The position numbers were made by a program, and so were the translations under genes. A stretch of 64,000 nt of DNA from Nonomuraea aridisoli (lineage in GTDB: Bacteria > Actinomycetota > Actinomycetes > Streptosporangiales > Streptosporangiaceae), in the NCBI RefSeq assembly GCF_003236395.1, contig NZ_POUD01000013.1, positions 1 through 64,000 on the forward strand, in the 5' to 3' direction. This document shows, piece after piece, positions 51,601 through 62,212 of the stretch (its first letter is position 1; each line of letters begins with the position of its first letter). A model generated the notes under the pieces. It was given only the letters and a program-made list of their open reading frames with translations. It was not told where the DNA came from and made no database searches.

Positions 51601-52034
51601 TCGGCGCTCCTCACAACAGCGTCCTTGTAGGCCATCCACGAAAGCAGCGCGCACTTGACGCGCGCGGGGAACTTGGCCACGCCCGCGAACGCGACCGCGT
51701 CGCCGAGGACGTCCTCGTCGGGCTCGACCTGTCCCCTGCCCTGCATCAGCCGGGTGAACTCGTCGACCACGGCGAGCGTCTCCTCGACCGTCGAGCCGGT
51801 GGCGAGCTCGTGCAGCACCGAGGCGGCGGCCTGGCTGATCGAGCACCCCTGGCCCTCGTAGGAGACGTCGAGCACCTTGCCGGCGTCGCCCACCTTGACC
51901 CTGAGCGTGATCTCGTCGCCGCACGTCGGGTTGACGTGGTGCACCTCGGCGTCGTACGGCTCACGCAGCCCCCGCCCCTGCGGGTGCTTGTAGTGTTCCA
52001 GGATCAGCTCCTGGTACATCGACTCGCCGATCAT
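51597..52034 (-). CDS. sufU: SufU, sulfur-transfer scaffold
   Basis: The 145-residue protein is of the IscU-like SufU type. The three Cys are in VNPTCGDEI, GQGCSISQA and RVKCALLSW, with Asp in CGDE as the zinc ligand. It accepts sulfur from SufS and passes it to SufBCD. ATG 52034 leaves 2 nt after the sufS stop; ATG 52019 is a shorter alternative. It overlaps the DUF59 gene by 4 nt. Confidence 0.94.
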   Translation of the reverse strand: MIGESMYQELILEHYKHPQGRGLREPYDAEVHHVNPTCGDEITLRVKVGDAGKVLDVSYEGQGCSISQAAASVLHELATGSTVEETLAVVDEFTRLMQGRGQVEPDEDVLGDAVAFAGVAKFPARVKCALLSWMAYKDAVVRSAE

Positions 52035-52036
52035 GG

Positions 52037-53289
52037 CTATGCGAACACCTTCTGAACGTGGTGGAGGCCGCGCACCAGGGCGTCGATCTCGCCCGTGGTG
52101 TTGTACAGGTAGAACGACGCCCGCGTGGTCGCCGGTATTCCGAAGCGCAGGTGCAGGGGGCGCGCGCAGTGGTGACCGACGCGTACGGCGACGCCGAACC
52201 GGTCGTCGAGGATCTGCCCGACGTCGTGCGGGTGGATGCCCTCGATCGTGAACGACACCGTGCCGCCGCGCTGCTCCAGCGAGTCGGGGCCGATGATGCG
52301 CAAACCGGGCAGGTCCCTCAGGGCGTCGAGCGCGTACGCCGTCAGGCTGCGCTCGTGCGCCTCGATGGCCTCCATGCCGACCTCGGTGAGGTAGTCGACC
52401 GCCGCGCCGAGCCCGATGGCCTCGACGATCGGCGGCGTCCCGGCCTCGAACTTGTGCGGGACCGGCGCGTACGTCGAGCGGTCCATCCAGACCGCCTCGA
52501 TCATCTCGCCGCCGCCCAGGAACGGGGGCATGGCCTCCAGCAGCTCGGCCCGGCCCCACAGCACGCCGATGCCCGAAGGGCCGACCATCTTGTGGCCGGT
52601 GAAGGCCACGAAGTCGGCGCCCAGCCCGGTCACGTCGACCGGGTGATGCGGCACGGACTGCGAGGCGTCCAGCATGACGAGCGCGCCGACCTCGTGCGCC
52701 CGCCTGGCCACCTCGGCGACCGGGTTGACGGTGCCGAGCACGTTGGACTGGTGGGCGATCGAGACGATCTTCGTCCGCTCGGTGATCAGGCCGGGCGTGT
52801 AGTCGAGCCGCCCGTCGTCGGTGACGCCGAACCACTTCAGCGTCGCGCCGGTGCGCTGCACGAGCAGCTGCCACGGCACGATGTTGGAGTGGTGCTCCAT
52901 CTCGGAGATGACGATCTCGTCACCCGGGCCGAGCGTGAAGCGCGGATCGGTGTTGGCGGGGTTGCCGAAGGAGTAGGCGACGAGGTTGAGCGCCTCGGAG
53001 GCGTTCTTGGTGAAGATCACCTCGTCGCGGGACGGCGCCCCGACGAAGCCCGCGATCTTGTCGCGGGCGTTCTCGTAGGCGTCGGTCGACTCGGCCCCGA
53101 GCACGTGCATGGCGCGCCCGACGTTGCTGTAGTGCAGCGCCAGGTGCTCCCGCATGGTCTCGATGACCTGGTTGGGCTTCTGTGAGGAGTTGCCCGAGTC
53201 GAGATAGACGAGCGGTCGCCCGTCGGGCAGCTCGCGGGAGAAGACCGGGAAGTCCTTCCTGATCTTCTCCACATCGAAGCTGATGGAAG

Positions 53290-53293
<4 letters not shown>
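52037..53293 (-). CDS. sufS: SufS cysteine desulfurase
   Basis: This 418-residue PLP enzyme removes sulfur from cysteine as a persulfide for Fe-S assembly. Motifs: [16 protein letters not shown] at the N-terminus, [12 protein letters not shown] for PLP, the PLP Lys in [11 protein letters not shown] and the persulfide Cys in [10 protein letters not shown]. Length is normal. ATG 53293 overlaps sufC by 4 nt and has AAGG upstream. SufU follows directly. Confidence 0.96.
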
Positions 53294-54036
<743 letters not shown>

Positions 54037-54354
54037 TTATGACTCCTTCGAGAGCGAGACGAGGACGTCATCGCCGTCGATCTTGACTGTGTAGACGTTC
54101 ACGGGCTTGGTGGCGGGCGGGCCGGTGGGCTTGCCGGAGCGGACGTCGAAGCACGAGCCATGCAGCCAGCACTCCAGCGTGCCGTCGTAGACCTCGCCCT
54201 CGCTCAGCTTGACCTCGGCGTGGGAGCAGACGTCGTGCAGCGCGAAGACCTCGCGGCCCTTGCGCACGAGCGCGACCGGCGTCTCACCCACCTCGACACC
54301 GAGGGCACCCCCGTCGGGGATGTCCTCGAGCGCACACACCTTCTCGTAGCTCAT
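54037..54354 (-). CDS. Rieske-type non-heme iron-sulfur ferredoxin
   Basis: The 105-residue protein has the Rieske cluster motifs: CSHAEVKL (Cys-x-His) and CWLHGSCFDVRSG (Cys-x2-His with a further Cys). Position in the suf operon between sufD and sufC is common in actinobacteria, and the protein may supply electrons to assembly or hold a cluster. ATG 54354 is the start. An 84-nt gap separates it from sufD, with a GC-rich dyad in it. Confidence 0.9.
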   Translation of the reverse strand: MSYEKVCALEDIPDGGALGVEVGETPVALVRKGREVFALHDVCSHAEVKLSEGEVYDGTLECWLHGSCFDVRSGKPTGPPATKPVNVYTVKIDGDDVLVSLSKES

Positions 54355-54438
54355 GAGTCGTTCACCACTCCTCATTCGCTACGCGGGCCGCTCCTTCGTC
54401 GCGGACCGCTTCGCTCACTGCGTCGGGTTCTCTCCTAC

Positions 54439-55560
54439 TCATCGGGCGAGCTCATCCTCCAGGGCGGCGAAGACCCGGTCGCGGATCTCCTCGATCTGGA
54501 TCTTCTCGATGAGCTGGCCGAGGAAGCCCCGCACGACCAGGCGGCGTGCCTCGTCATGGGGGATGCCGCGGGCCTGCAGGTAGAAGATGTGCTCGTCGTC
54601 GAGGCGGCCGGAGGCGGAGGCGTGCCCCGCTCCCGCGACCTCGCCGGTGAGGATCTCCAGGTTGGGCACCGAGTCGGCGCGGGCGCCGTCGGTGAGGATG
54701 AGGTTGCGGTTGAGCTCGTAGGTGTCGGTGCCCTCGGCCTCGACCCGGATGATCACGTCGCCGATCCAGACGGCGTGCGCGTCCTGGCCCTGCAGGGCGC
54801 CGCGGTAGTCGACGTTGCTCTTGCAGTTGGGCTGCGAATGGTCGACCAGGAGGCGGTGCTCCAGGTGCTGACCGGCGTCGACGAAGTAGACGCCCGACAG
54901 GTCGGCGTCACCGCCGGCGGCGGTGTAGGACACGCTGGGCGACAGGCGTACGAGGTCGCCGCCGAGCGTCACCACGAAGCTGCGGAACGTCGCGTCCTTG
55001 GCGAGCTGGGCGTGGTGGTGGGAGACGTGGACGGCGTCGTCGTCCCAGTCCTGCAGGCTGACGATCTTGAGGCTGGCGCCGTCGCCGACGACGAACTCGA
55101 TGTTGTCGGCGTAGACGCCGCTGCCCTTGTGGTCGAGCACGATCGCGGCCTCGGCCATCGGCTCCACCTTGATCACGAGGTGACCGTAGGCGGCGCCGTC
55201 GCCGGAGCCGGTCAGTGTCAGGACGGTGGGCTTGGACGTGACGGCCTCGCGCGGCACCGTGATCACGGTGGCCTTCTCGAAGCTGTTCCACGCCTGCGCG
55301 CTCACCCGGTCGGCGGGCACGAACGACTTGCCCACGCGGGCGTCGTCGCGGCCGACCGTCTCGACGGTGACCTCGGGGGCCGCGTCGACGTCCACGCGCA
55401 CGTGGCCGACCGGTTCGGCCTTGCCGTTGTGCAGGCCCTTCAGCCGCGACAGCGGCGTGAAGCGCCACGCCTCCTCGCGCCCGGTCGGGACCTCGAAGTC
55501 CGCCAGGTCGTAGGACGCCTTCTCGTGCAGGGTCGACAAGGGCTTCTCGTTCAGGCCCAT
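54439..55560 (-). CDS. sufD: SufD, Fe-S assembly scaffold component
   Basis: This 373-residue protein has the SufD features: REEAWRFTPLSRL near the N-terminus, the beta-helix core, NCKSNVDYRGAL and GARADSVPNLEIL, and the conserved His of SASGRLDDEHIFYLQ region near residue 325. It pairs with SufB and SufC. ATG 55560 shares a base with the sufB stop (TGATG), so it is translationally coupled. Confidence 0.95.
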   Translation of the reverse strand: MGLNEKPLSTLHEKASYDLADFEVPTGREEAWRFTPLSRLKGLHNGKAEPVGHVRVDVDAAPEVTVETVGRDDARVGKSFVPADRVSAQAWNSFEKATVITVPREAVTSKPTVLTLTGSGDGAAYGHLVIKVEPMAEAAIVLDHKGSGVYADNIEFVVGDGASLKIVSLQDWDDDAVHVSHHHAQLAKDATFRSFVVTLGGDLVRLSPSVSYTAAGGDADLSGVYFVDAGQHLEHRLLVDHSQPNCKSNVDYRGALQGQDAHAVWIGDVIIRVEAEGTDTYELNRNLILTDGARADSVPNLEILTGEVAGAGHASASGRLDDEHIFYLQARGIPHDEARRLVVRGFLGQLIEKIQIEEIRDRVFAALEDELAR

Positions 55561-56972
55561 CAGCCGACGGCTCCTTCCATCTGCAGCTCGATCAGCCGGT
55601 TGAGCTCGAGCGCGTACTCCATGGGCAGCTCGCGCGCGATCGGCTCGACGAAGCCGCGCACGATCATCGCCATCGCCTCGTCCTCGTCGAGGCCGCGGCT
55701 CATGAGGTAGAAGAGCTGGTCCTCGCTGACCTTGGAGACCGTGGCCTCGTGGCCCATCGAGACGTCGTCCTCGCGGACGTCGACGTAGGGGTAGGTGTCG
55801 GAGCGGCTGATCTGGTCGACCAGGAGCGCGTCGCACTTGACGGTGCTGGCGCTGCCGTGGGCGCCCTCCTCGATCTGCACGAGACCGCGGTAGGAGGTGC
55901 GGCCGCCGCCGCGCGCCACCGACTTGGAGATGACGCTGGAGCTGGTGTTGGGCGCCAGGTGCACCATCTTGGAGCCGGCGTCCTGGTGCTGGCCCTCGCC
56001 GGCGAACGCGACGCTCAGCGTCTCGCCCTTGGCGTGCTCGCCCATGAGGTAGACGGCCGGGTACTTCATCGTGACCTTGGAGCCGATGTTGCCGTCGATC
56101 CACTCCATGGTCGCGCCCTCGTAGGCCACGGCGCGCTTGGTGACCAGGTTGTAGACGTTGTTGGACCAGTTCTGGATGGTCGTGTAACGGCAGCGGGCGT
56201 TCTTCTTCACGATGATCTCGACGACGGCGCTGTGCAGCGAGTCGCTGGAGTAGATCGGCGCGGTGCAGCCCTCGACGTAGTGGACGTAGCTGTTCTCGTC
56301 GACGATGATCAGCGTCCGCTCGAACTGGCCCATGTTCTCGGTGTTGATCCGGAAGTAGGCCTGCAGCGGGATCTCGACCTCGACGTTCGGCGGCACGTAG
56401 ATGAACGAGCCACCGGACCACACGGCGCTGTTGAGCGCGGCGAACTTGTTGTCGCCCACCGGGATCACGGAGCCGAAGTACTCCTGGAAGAGCTCCGGGT
56501 GCTCCTTCAGGCCCGTGTCGGTGTCGAGGAAGATGACGCCCTTCTCCTCGAGGTCCTCACGGATCTTGTGGTAGACGACCTCGGACTCGTACTGGGCGGC
56601 GACACCGGCGATGAGGCGCTGCTTCTCGGCCTCGGGGATGCCGAGCTTGTCGTAGGTGTTCTTGATGTCGGGGGGCAGCTCGTCCCAGGAAGCGGCCTGC
56701 TTCTCGGTCGAGCGCACGAAGTACTTGATGTTGTCGAAGTCGATGCCGGTGAGGTCGGAGCCCCACGTCGGCAGCGGCTTCTTGTCGAACAGGCGGAGGC
56801 CCTTCAGGCGAAGGTCGAGCATCCACTCCGGCTCGTTCTTGAGCGCGGAGATGTTGCGGACGACCTCCTCGGACAGGCCGCGCTTGGCCGCCGCGCCCGC
56901 GGCATCCGGGTCGGCCCAGCCGAACTTGTAATTCCCGAGGCCTTCCAGCTCCGGGCGGTCGGTGACAGTCAC
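55560..56972 (-). CDS. sufB: SufB, Fe-S assembly scaffold
   Basis: The 470-residue protein has all SufB landmarks: [43 protein letters not shown] (shown in part), [10 protein letters not shown] with conserved Cys, and the C-terminal [18 protein letters not shown] and [12 protein letters not shown]. It carries nascent clusters and interacts with SufD and SufC. GTG 56972 overlaps the sufR stop by 4 nt. GGAAG directly abuts this start, so coupling to sufR translation is likely. Confidence 0.96.
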   Translation of the reverse strand: MTVTDRPELEGLGNYKFGWADPDAAGAAAKRGLSEEVVRNISALKNEPEWMLDLRLKGLRLFDKKPLPTWGSDLTGIDFDNIKYFVRSTEKQAASWDELPPDIKNTYDKLGIPEAEKQRLIAGVAAQYESEVVYHKIREDLEEKGVIFLDTDTGLKEHPELFQEYFGSVIPVGDNKFAALNSAVWSGGSFIYVPPNVEVEIPLQAYFRINTENMGQFERTLIIVDENSYVHYVEGCTAPIYSSDSLHSAVVEIIVKKNARCRYTTIQNWSNNVYNLVTKRAVAYEGATMEWIDGNIGSKVTMKYPAVYLMGEHAKGETLSVAFAGEGQHQDAGSKMVHLAPNTSSSVISKSVARGGGRTSYRGLVQIEEGAHGSASTVKCDALLVDQISRSDTYPYVDVREDDVSMGHEATVSKVSEDQLFYLMSRGLDEDEAMAMIVRGFVEPIARELPMEYALELNRLIELQMEGAVG

Positions 56973-57676
56973 CTTCCGGTCTCCTTGCTCTTGTCTCTCT
57001 GTGCGGGATCGCCCAAACTCTGCGGGCTCACATGTGTCGTGCAGACCCCGTCGCCGTGGGCGATCGTGGCCAGGCGCTGCACCGGCGTGCCGAGCAGTTG
57101 CGCGAACGCCTCCGTCTCGGCCTCACACAGCTGCGGGAACTCCGCGGCCGCGTGCGCCACCGGGCAGTGGTGCTGGCAGAGCTGGTCTCCGCCCGACTTG
57201 GCCTTGCTGGCCGAGGCGGCGTACCCCTCCGCCGACAGCGCCTGCGCCAGCACCTGCACGCGCTGGTCCGCCGGCACCGTCCGCATGACCGGCTCCAGCC
57301 GCCTCAGCAGGCTCGAGACCTGCGTGCGGGCGAAGTCGGCCACGGCTTCTTGCCCCATGCGCTCGGCCAGGTAGCGCAGCGCGCTCCCGGCCAGGTCGTC
57401 ATAGGCGTGCTCGAAAGCACTGCGCCCCGCGTCGGTGATGGCGAACAGCTTGGCCGGCCGTCCGCGCCCGCGCTGCCCGCGCGGCCGGACCGTGCGGGGC
57501 TCTATCATTCCGTCGGCCAGCAGCGCGTCGAGATGACGGCGGACCGCTGCGGGGGTGAGCCCGAGCCGCTCGCCCAGGGCGGCGGCCGCGACGGGACCAT
57601 GCTCAAGAATCAGCCTGGCGACGCGGGCACGCGTGCCGCGCTCACCGCCTGGCTCCATCGTGGGCATGTTTTTCAC
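56969..57676 (-). CDS. sufR: SufR, Fe-S-sensing repressor of the suf operon
   Basis: This protein of 229-235 residues has a winged helix at about 20-85 ([31 protein letters not shown], shown here only as [17 protein letters not shown]) and a C-terminal Cys motif [22 protein letters not shown], with GVC further on, which should ligate a 4Fe-4S cluster. It represses suf when cluster supply is adequate. Starts GTG 57676, ATG 57667 and ATG 57658 are possible; a SufR operator overlaps the first and a CACACT -10 lies just before it, so a leaderless GTG start is plausible. It is the first gene of the operon. Confidence 0.93.
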   Translation of the reverse strand: MKNMPTMEPGGERGTRARVARLILEHGPVAAAALGERLGLTPAAVRRHLDALLADGMIEPRTVRPRGQRGRGRPAKLFAITDAGRSAFEHAYDDLAGSALRYLAERMGQEAVADFARTQVSSLLRRLEPVMRTVPADQRVQVLAQALSAEGYAASASKAKSGGDQLCQHHCPVAHAAAEFPQLCEAETEAFAQLLGTPVQRLATIAHGDGVCTTHVSPQSLGDPAQRDKSKETGR

Positions 57677-57687
57677 AACATCAGTGT
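57673..57687 (-). promoter_or_regulatory. SufR operator
   Basis: On the minus strand, ACACT-GATGT-TGTGA fits the inverted repeat ACACT-N5-TGTGA reported, from memory, for Mycobacterium tuberculosis SufR. It covers the likely -10 and start of sufR, as expected for autorepression of the operon. Confidence 0.8.
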
Positions 57688-57748
57688 GCCGTAATTCCTT
57701 CCCGCTTCACAAACGGATCTGAGCAGGGACGGGAATGGGATTACTCAC

Positions 57749-57767
57749 GCAGGGTAGCCTTACCTAA
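57749..57767. promoter_or_regulatory. Iron-box-like site (IdeR/DmdR type)
   Basis: GCAGGGTAGCCTTACCTAA matches 15 of 19 positions of the iron box TTAGGTTAGSCTAACCTAA, including most of the core dyad. It is about 75 bp upstream of the sufR start and abuts the stop of the MFS gene. It may add iron control to the suf operon. Confidence 0.55.
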
Positions 57768-59000
57768 CTATGCTCGGACGGCCGTCCGGCGGCCCAGGAG
57801 GACGAACATGAGGCCCGCGCAGACGATGAGGCCGAGCATCACGCACGCCATCGGCACGGCGGTGCCGGAGCCCACCAGACCGACGAGCGGCGCCGCCAGT
57901 GCGCCCAGAGCGAACTGCAGCACGCCGAGCAGGGCCGAGGCGCTGCCCGCGACCTGCGGCGGCTGCGAGGCCAGCGCCAGCGCGCCCGTGCCGGGCATCA
58001 CCAGGCCCTGGCCGAGCATGATGACGAACAGCCCGCCGACGACGCCCCACAGGCCCATCCCGGTCAGCGCCGCGGCCAGCAGCAGCACGGCGCCGGCCAG
58101 GGCGATCGCCAGGCCGATGAGCACCAGGCGCACCGGCGGCACCCGGCCCGACAACCGTCCGCCGATCTGCGCCGTGAGGGTCAGGCCGAAGGCGTTGAGC
58201 CCGAAGATGAGCGAGTACTGCTGGGGCGTGGCGCCGTAGACCTCCTGCAGCACGAACGGCGAGCCGGAGATGTAGCCGAACATCGCCGCGAACGCCAGCC
58301 CCGCCGTCAGCGCGCAGGCCATGAACGCCCGGTCGCGCATCAGGTGCCAGAAGGTGCCGATGGTGTGCCGCAGCCCGCCGCTCTCACGCGCCGAGGCGGG
58401 CAGCGTCTCGCGTACGCCGGCCAGCACGCACACCAGCAGCACGATCCCGGCGACGCTGAGCGCGACGAAGACGCCCCGCCAGGAGGTGAAGGCCAGCAGC
58501 TGGGCCCCGGCGATGGGGGCCAGGATCGGCGCCAGCCCGCTGACCAGCATGAGCGTGGCGAAGATGCGGGCGATGGCCGCGCCGTCGTACAGGTCGCGGA
58601 CGACGGCCCGCACGATGACCAGCGCCGCGCCGCCGAGGATGCCCTGCAGCAGCCGGAAGGCGATGAGCATGGGCACCGAGGGGGCGAACGCGCACAGCAG
58701 CGAGGCCGCCATGAAGCCCGCCACGCCGACGATGAGCGGCACCCGGCGCCCGCGCACGTCGCTCACCGGGCCGGCGATCACCTGGCCCACGGAGACGCCG
58801 ATGAGACACGCGGTCAGGGTGAGCTGGACCTGCGCCGGCACGCTGAGCATCTCGGAGGTGATGGCGGGCAGCGCGGGCAGGTACATGTCGATGGACAGCG
58901 GGCCGATCGCCGAGAGCGCGCCCAGGATCACCAGCAATAACGCCCGGCGGCTCCTGCGCTCCGGCTGTACGGCGGCGGACGTGGCCTCTGCCACGGACAT
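57768..59000 (-). CDS. Bcr/CflA-type MFS drug efflux transporter
   Basis: This 410-residue protein has about twelve helices and the Bcr/CflA signature: LGALSAIGPLSIDMYLPALP in helix 1, QVIAGPVSDVRGRRVPLIVG loop A motif, and RLLQGILGGAALVIVRAVVRDLYD. These are proton-driven exporters of bicyclomycin, chloramphenicol or other compounds. ATG 59000 has GAAGGGG six nt upstream. It is the same strand as suf, but the iron-box-like site and the sufR promoter separate them. No regulator is adjacent. Confidence 0.92.
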   Translation of the reverse strand: MSVAEATSAAVQPERRSRRALLLVILGALSAIGPLSIDMYLPALPAITSEMLSVPAQVQLTLTACLIGVSVGQVIAGPVSDVRGRRVPLIVGVAGFMAASLLCAFAPSVPMLIAFRLLQGILGGAALVIVRAVVRDLYDGAAIARIFATLMLVSGLAPILAPIAGAQLLAFTSWRGVFVALSVAGIVLLVCVLAGVRETLPASARESGGLRHTIGTFWHLMRDRAFMACALTAGLAFAAMFGYISGSPFVLQEVYGATPQQYSLIFGLNAFGLTLTAQIGGRLSGRVPPVRLVLIGLAIALAGAVLLLAAALTGMGLWGVVGGLFVIMLGQGLVMPGTGALALASQPPQVAGSASALLGVLQFALGALAAPLVGLVGSGTAVPMACVMLGLIVCAGLMFVLLGRRTAVRA

Positions 59001-59220
59001 TCGTGACCCCTTCCTCGCAGGCACGGCGGCCCACGAGGGCCCTCGGGTCAAACCGGGGTAAGGATCCTCCGAATTCCCGGTTATCAGATATTTAACATGA
59101 TAGTTTCCTGCCCCTCCGTCTCATAGGCCCCGGCCGCACGAACGCGCCACGGCGGCGGCCGCGCCGTCGCCCGCAAGCGCGCACCTGAGGCCCGGACCGG
59201 GCGGTACAGTCCCTAAACTC

Positions 59221-60135
59221 GTGGCCATGGATTCCCCAGCCGTCGAGATCGTCGACCTGGTCAAACGCTACGGGGGCACGACCGCCGTCGACGGCCTCAC
59301 GCTCAGGGCCGGCCGCGGTGCGGTCACTGCGGTCCTCGGCCCCAACGGCGCGGGCAAGACGTCCACGGTCGAGATCTGCGAGGGGTTCCGCGCCCCCGAC
59401 TCGGGCACGGTCCGCGTGCTGGGCCTCGACCCCGCCGCTCCCGGGCTGCGCTCGCGGGTCGGGGTGATGCTCCAGGCGGGCGGCGTGCCGCCGGCGATGC
59501 GCTGCGCCGAGTGGCTGCGGCTGGTCGCGCGCTTCTACGCCCATCCGCTGCCGGCGCGGGCGCTGCTCGACCGGCTGGGGCTCACCGACCACGCCCGCAC
59601 GCCCTACCGGCGGCTGTCCGGCGGCCAGCAGCAGCGGCTGTCGCTGGCCGCGGCCGTCGTCGGCCGGCCGGAGCTGGTCTTCCTCGACGAGCCGACCGCC
59701 GGCCTCGACCCGCAGGCCCGCCACGCCTGCTGGGACCTCGTCGGCGAGCTGCGCACGGCGGGCGTCTCGGTGGTGCTGACCACCCACCACATGGACGAGG
59801 CCGAACGCCTGGCCGACCACGTGGTGATCATCGACAGGGGCCGCGTCGTGGCCGAGGGCACGCCCGCCACCCTGACCGGGGCCGAACGCCAGCTCCGCTT
59901 CCGCGCCCGGCCGGGGCTGGGCCTGGAGGAGCTGCTCAACGCGCTGCCGGTCGGCAGCGCGGCCAAGGAGTCGCCGGCCGGCCACTACATCATCGAGGGC
60001 CAGGTGGGCCCCGAGCTGCTGGCCACGGTGACGGCCTGGTGCGCGGCCGAGGGCGTCACGGCCGACGACCTGCGCATCGAGCGGCGCACCCTCGAGGACG
60101 TCTTCCTCGAGCTGACCGGCAGGGAGCTGCGTTGA
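59221..60135 (+). CDS. ABC-2 type transporter ATP-binding protein
   Basis: This protein of up to 304 residues has Walker A GPNGAGKTS, signature LSGGQQQRLSLA, Walker B LVFLDEPTAGLD and the DrrA-like C-terminal extension with LTAEDLRIERRTLEDVFLELTG-type ending (ADDLRIERRTLEDVFLELTG). It powers the membrane partner encoded immediately downstream. GTG 59221 or ATG 59227 are the starts; no SD is seen, and TACAGT at 59205-59210 may be the -10, so the message may be leaderless. It is divergent from the MFS gene. Confidence 0.92.
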   Translation: MAMDSPAVEIVDLVKRYGGTTAVDGLTLRAGRGAVTAVLGPNGAGKTSTVEICEGFRAPDSGTVRVLGLDPAAPGLRSRVGVMLQAGGVPPAMRCAEWLRLVARFYAHPLPARALLDRLGLTDHARTPYRRLSGGQQQRLSLAAAVVGRPELVFLDEPTAGLDPQARHACWDLVGELRTAGVSVVLTTHHMDEAERLADHVVIIDRGRVVAEGTPATLTGAERQLRFRARPGLGLEELLNALPVGSAAKESPAGHYIIEGQVGPELLATVTAWCAAEGVTADDLRIERRTLEDVFLELTGRELR

Positions 60136-60920
60136 CCGTCCACGATCCGGCACTCGACCTCACCCCGGCGCCCGGCGCGGCGCCGTTCGGGCGCATGGTG
60201 GCCGCGCAGGCGGGCGCCGAGCTGCGCGCCATGTTGCGCAACGGCGAGCAGCTGCTGCTCACGCTGGTCATCCCGGTGCTGCTGCTGGCCGGGTTCTCCC
60301 TCGCGCCGCTGATCGACGTCGGCGGCGGCCGGCGGGTCGACTTCCTGGTGCCCGGCGTGCTGGCGCTGGCGGTGATGTCCACGGCGTTCACCGGGCAGGC
60401 CATCGCGACCGGGTTCGAGCGGCGCTACGGCGTGCTCAAGCGGCTGGGCGCGACCCCGCTGTCCAGAAGCGGGCTCATGCTGGCCAAGACGACGGCGGTG
60501 GTGGGCGTGGAGGCCGTCCAGGCCGCGGTGATCGTGGTCGTGGGCCTGGCGCTGGGGTGGCGGCCGCAGGGGTCGTTCGCGTCCTTCTTCGGCGCGGCGC
60601 TGCTCATCGTGGTCGGCACGGCCGCCTTCAGCGGGCTGGGGCTGCTGATGGCCGGCACGCTGCGGGCGGAGGCCACGCTGGCCGCGGCCAACCTGGTCTA
60701 CCTCGTGCTGCTGGGCGCGGGCGGGGTGGTGTTCCCGCTGTCGAAGTTCCCCGAGTCGGTGCGGCCGGTGCTGGAGCTGCTGCCCATCTCGGCGCTGACG
60801 GGCGGGCTGCGCTCGGTGCTGGCCCAGGGCGCGGGCCTGCCGCTGGTGCCGCTGGCCGTGCTGGCCGTCTGGGCGGTGCTGTCGCTGGCGCTGGTCTCGC
60901 GGACGTTCCGCTGGGAGTGA
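60132..60920 (+). CDS. ABC-2 type transporter permease
   Basis: This 262-residue protein has about six helices: LLLTLVIPVLLLAGFSLAPL, PGVLALAVMSTAFTGQAIATG, ERRYGVLKRLGATPLSRSGL between helices 2 and 3, and a C-terminal LALVSRTFRWE. TTG 60132 overlaps the ATPase stop (TTGA) and has AGGGAG five nt upstream. The pair resembles DrrAB-type exporters of drugs or lipids. No substrate clue is present. It ends 4 nt before the stop of the convergent MFS gene. Confidence 0.92.
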   Translation: MTVHDPALDLTPAPGAAPFGRMVAAQAGAELRAMLRNGEQLLLTLVIPVLLLAGFSLAPLIDVGGGRRVDFLVPGVLALAVMSTAFTGQAIATGFERRYGVLKRLGATPLSRSGLMLAKTTAVVGVEAVQAAVIVVVGLALGWRPQGSFASFFGAALLIVVGTAAFSGLGLLMAGTLRAEATLAAANLVYLVLLGAGGVVFPLSKFPESVRPVLELLPISALTGGLRSVLAQGAGLPLVPLAVLAVWAVLSLALVSRTFRWE

Positions 60921-60924
60921 GGGC

Positions 60925-62097
60925 TCAGCCGGGCCGCACGCCGTAGCGGTGCCGGGTGACGACGGCGACCGCGGTCAGCGGCACCGCGGCGACCGCGGCG
61001 ATGCCGAACAGCAGCCCGTACCGGCCGTGCTCGGCCAGCGGGCCGGCCGCCCACGAGGCGATGGCGCTGCCGGTGAACAGCGCGCAGGCGAAGAACGCGA
61101 TGGTCGTCCCGCGGGCCTCGGGGACGACCGAGGTGGCCCACGTCTGCAACGAGGAGTGCAGGAACGAGTAGCCGCCGCCCAGCAGCAGCGCGGTGACGGC
61201 CACGGCCGGGACGCTGACGTGCACGGTCACCAGGGCGAACCCGGCGCACAGCAGGCTGCCGCCGACGAGCATGAGCAAGGGGGCGGGCCAGCGTCCCGAC
61301 AGCAGCTTGACCAGCCGGGAGAACGCCCACAGGCCCAGCCCGTACGCGGTGATGGCCAGGCCCGCCACGGCGGCGGCCAGCCCGTCGTGCTGCAGGGCGG
61401 TGGCCAGGAACGGCATCGTGCCGAGCATGATCGCCCCTTCGGTGAAGGCCAGCGCGAACACCAGCAGCGCCCACCGGTGCCCGAGCACCAGGCCGAGGTA
61501 GCGGGCCACCCCGTGCCCCGCGCCCTCGTGGCGGGGCGGCTCGGGCAGCGTGCGCAGCGTCAGCGCGCACACCAGGGCGCACGCGGCCGGCACGGTGAAG
61601 GCCACCCGCCAGTCGACCAGGCCGGCGAGCACGCCGCCCAGGCCCGTGGCCAGGGCCGTGCCGAGGGCGGTGGCGGCCATGAGGTCGGTGAGCGCCCGCT
61701 GGCGTACGGCGGGGCGCACGGTGTCGCCCACGTACGTCAGGCCCGTGGGGATGACGGCGCCGAAGCACGCGCCCGTCACGACGCGGGCCACCACCAGGGC
61801 CGCCAGCACCGGCATCAGCGCGGAGACGGCTCCCGCCAGCGCCGCGCCGTACAGGGCGAAGCGCATCACCCGCACCCGGCCGAACCGGTCGGACAGCACG
61901 CCCCACAGCGGCTGGGTCAGCCCGTAGGCGAGGTAGTAGCCGCTGGCGGCGGCGACCGAGGCCGACAGCGAGACGCCGAGGTCGGCCGCGATGAGCACGA
62001 GCATGGGGCTGACGGCGAAGCGGTCGAAGGCGCTGACGAAGGAGGCCACGGCGAGGGCCAGGGGCGGCCGGGTGAGGCTGACGGGGGATGGCTTCAT
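60925..62097 (-). CDS. MFS transporter
   Basis: This 390-residue protein has about twelve helices, with the MFS loop motif GLTQPLWGVLSDRFGRVRVM and a partner motif ending LGLWAFSRLVKLLSG. No signature of a particular substrate group is evident. ATG 62097 is its start. It is divergent from the EamA gene across 115 bp containing a palindromic AT-rich site. It probably exports a drug or metabolite. Confidence 0.88.
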   Translation of the reverse strand: MKPSPVSLTRPPLALAVASFVSAFDRFAVSPMLVLIAADLGVSLSASVAAASGYYLAYGLTQPLWGVLSDRFGRVRVMRFALYGAALAGAVSALMPVLAALVVARVVTGACFGAVIPTGLTYVGDTVRPAVRQRALTDLMAATALGTALATGLGGVLAGLVDWRVAFTVPAACALVCALTLRTLPEPPRHEGAGHGVARYLGLVLGHRWALLVFALAFTEGAIMLGTMPFLATALQHDGLAAAVAGLAITAYGLGLWAFSRLVKLLSGRWPAPLLMLVGGSLLCAGFALVTVHVSVPAVAVTALLLGGGYSFLHSSLQTWATSVVPEARGTTIAFFACALFTGSAIASWAAGPLAEHGRYGLLFGIAAVAAVPLTAVAVVTRHRYGVRPG

Positions 62098-62115
62098 ACG
62101 TCCATTTGTCCGAAT

Positions 62116-62128
62116 AAATGATCAATTT
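62116..62128. promoter_or_regulatory. AT-rich near-palindrome in divergent region
   Basis: AAATGATCAATTT is a near-palindrome about 20 bp before the MFS start in the MFS/EamA intergenic region. It may be a MarR-type operator or part of the MFS promoter. Confidence 0.4.
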
Positions 62129-62212
62129 GGCAGTAGGACCACCTTAAGTGCAGTCATGTCTGGCGAGGTCAGTAGGCTCTGACGGTTGACGCGCATTCCC
62201 CAGAGGAGCCCT

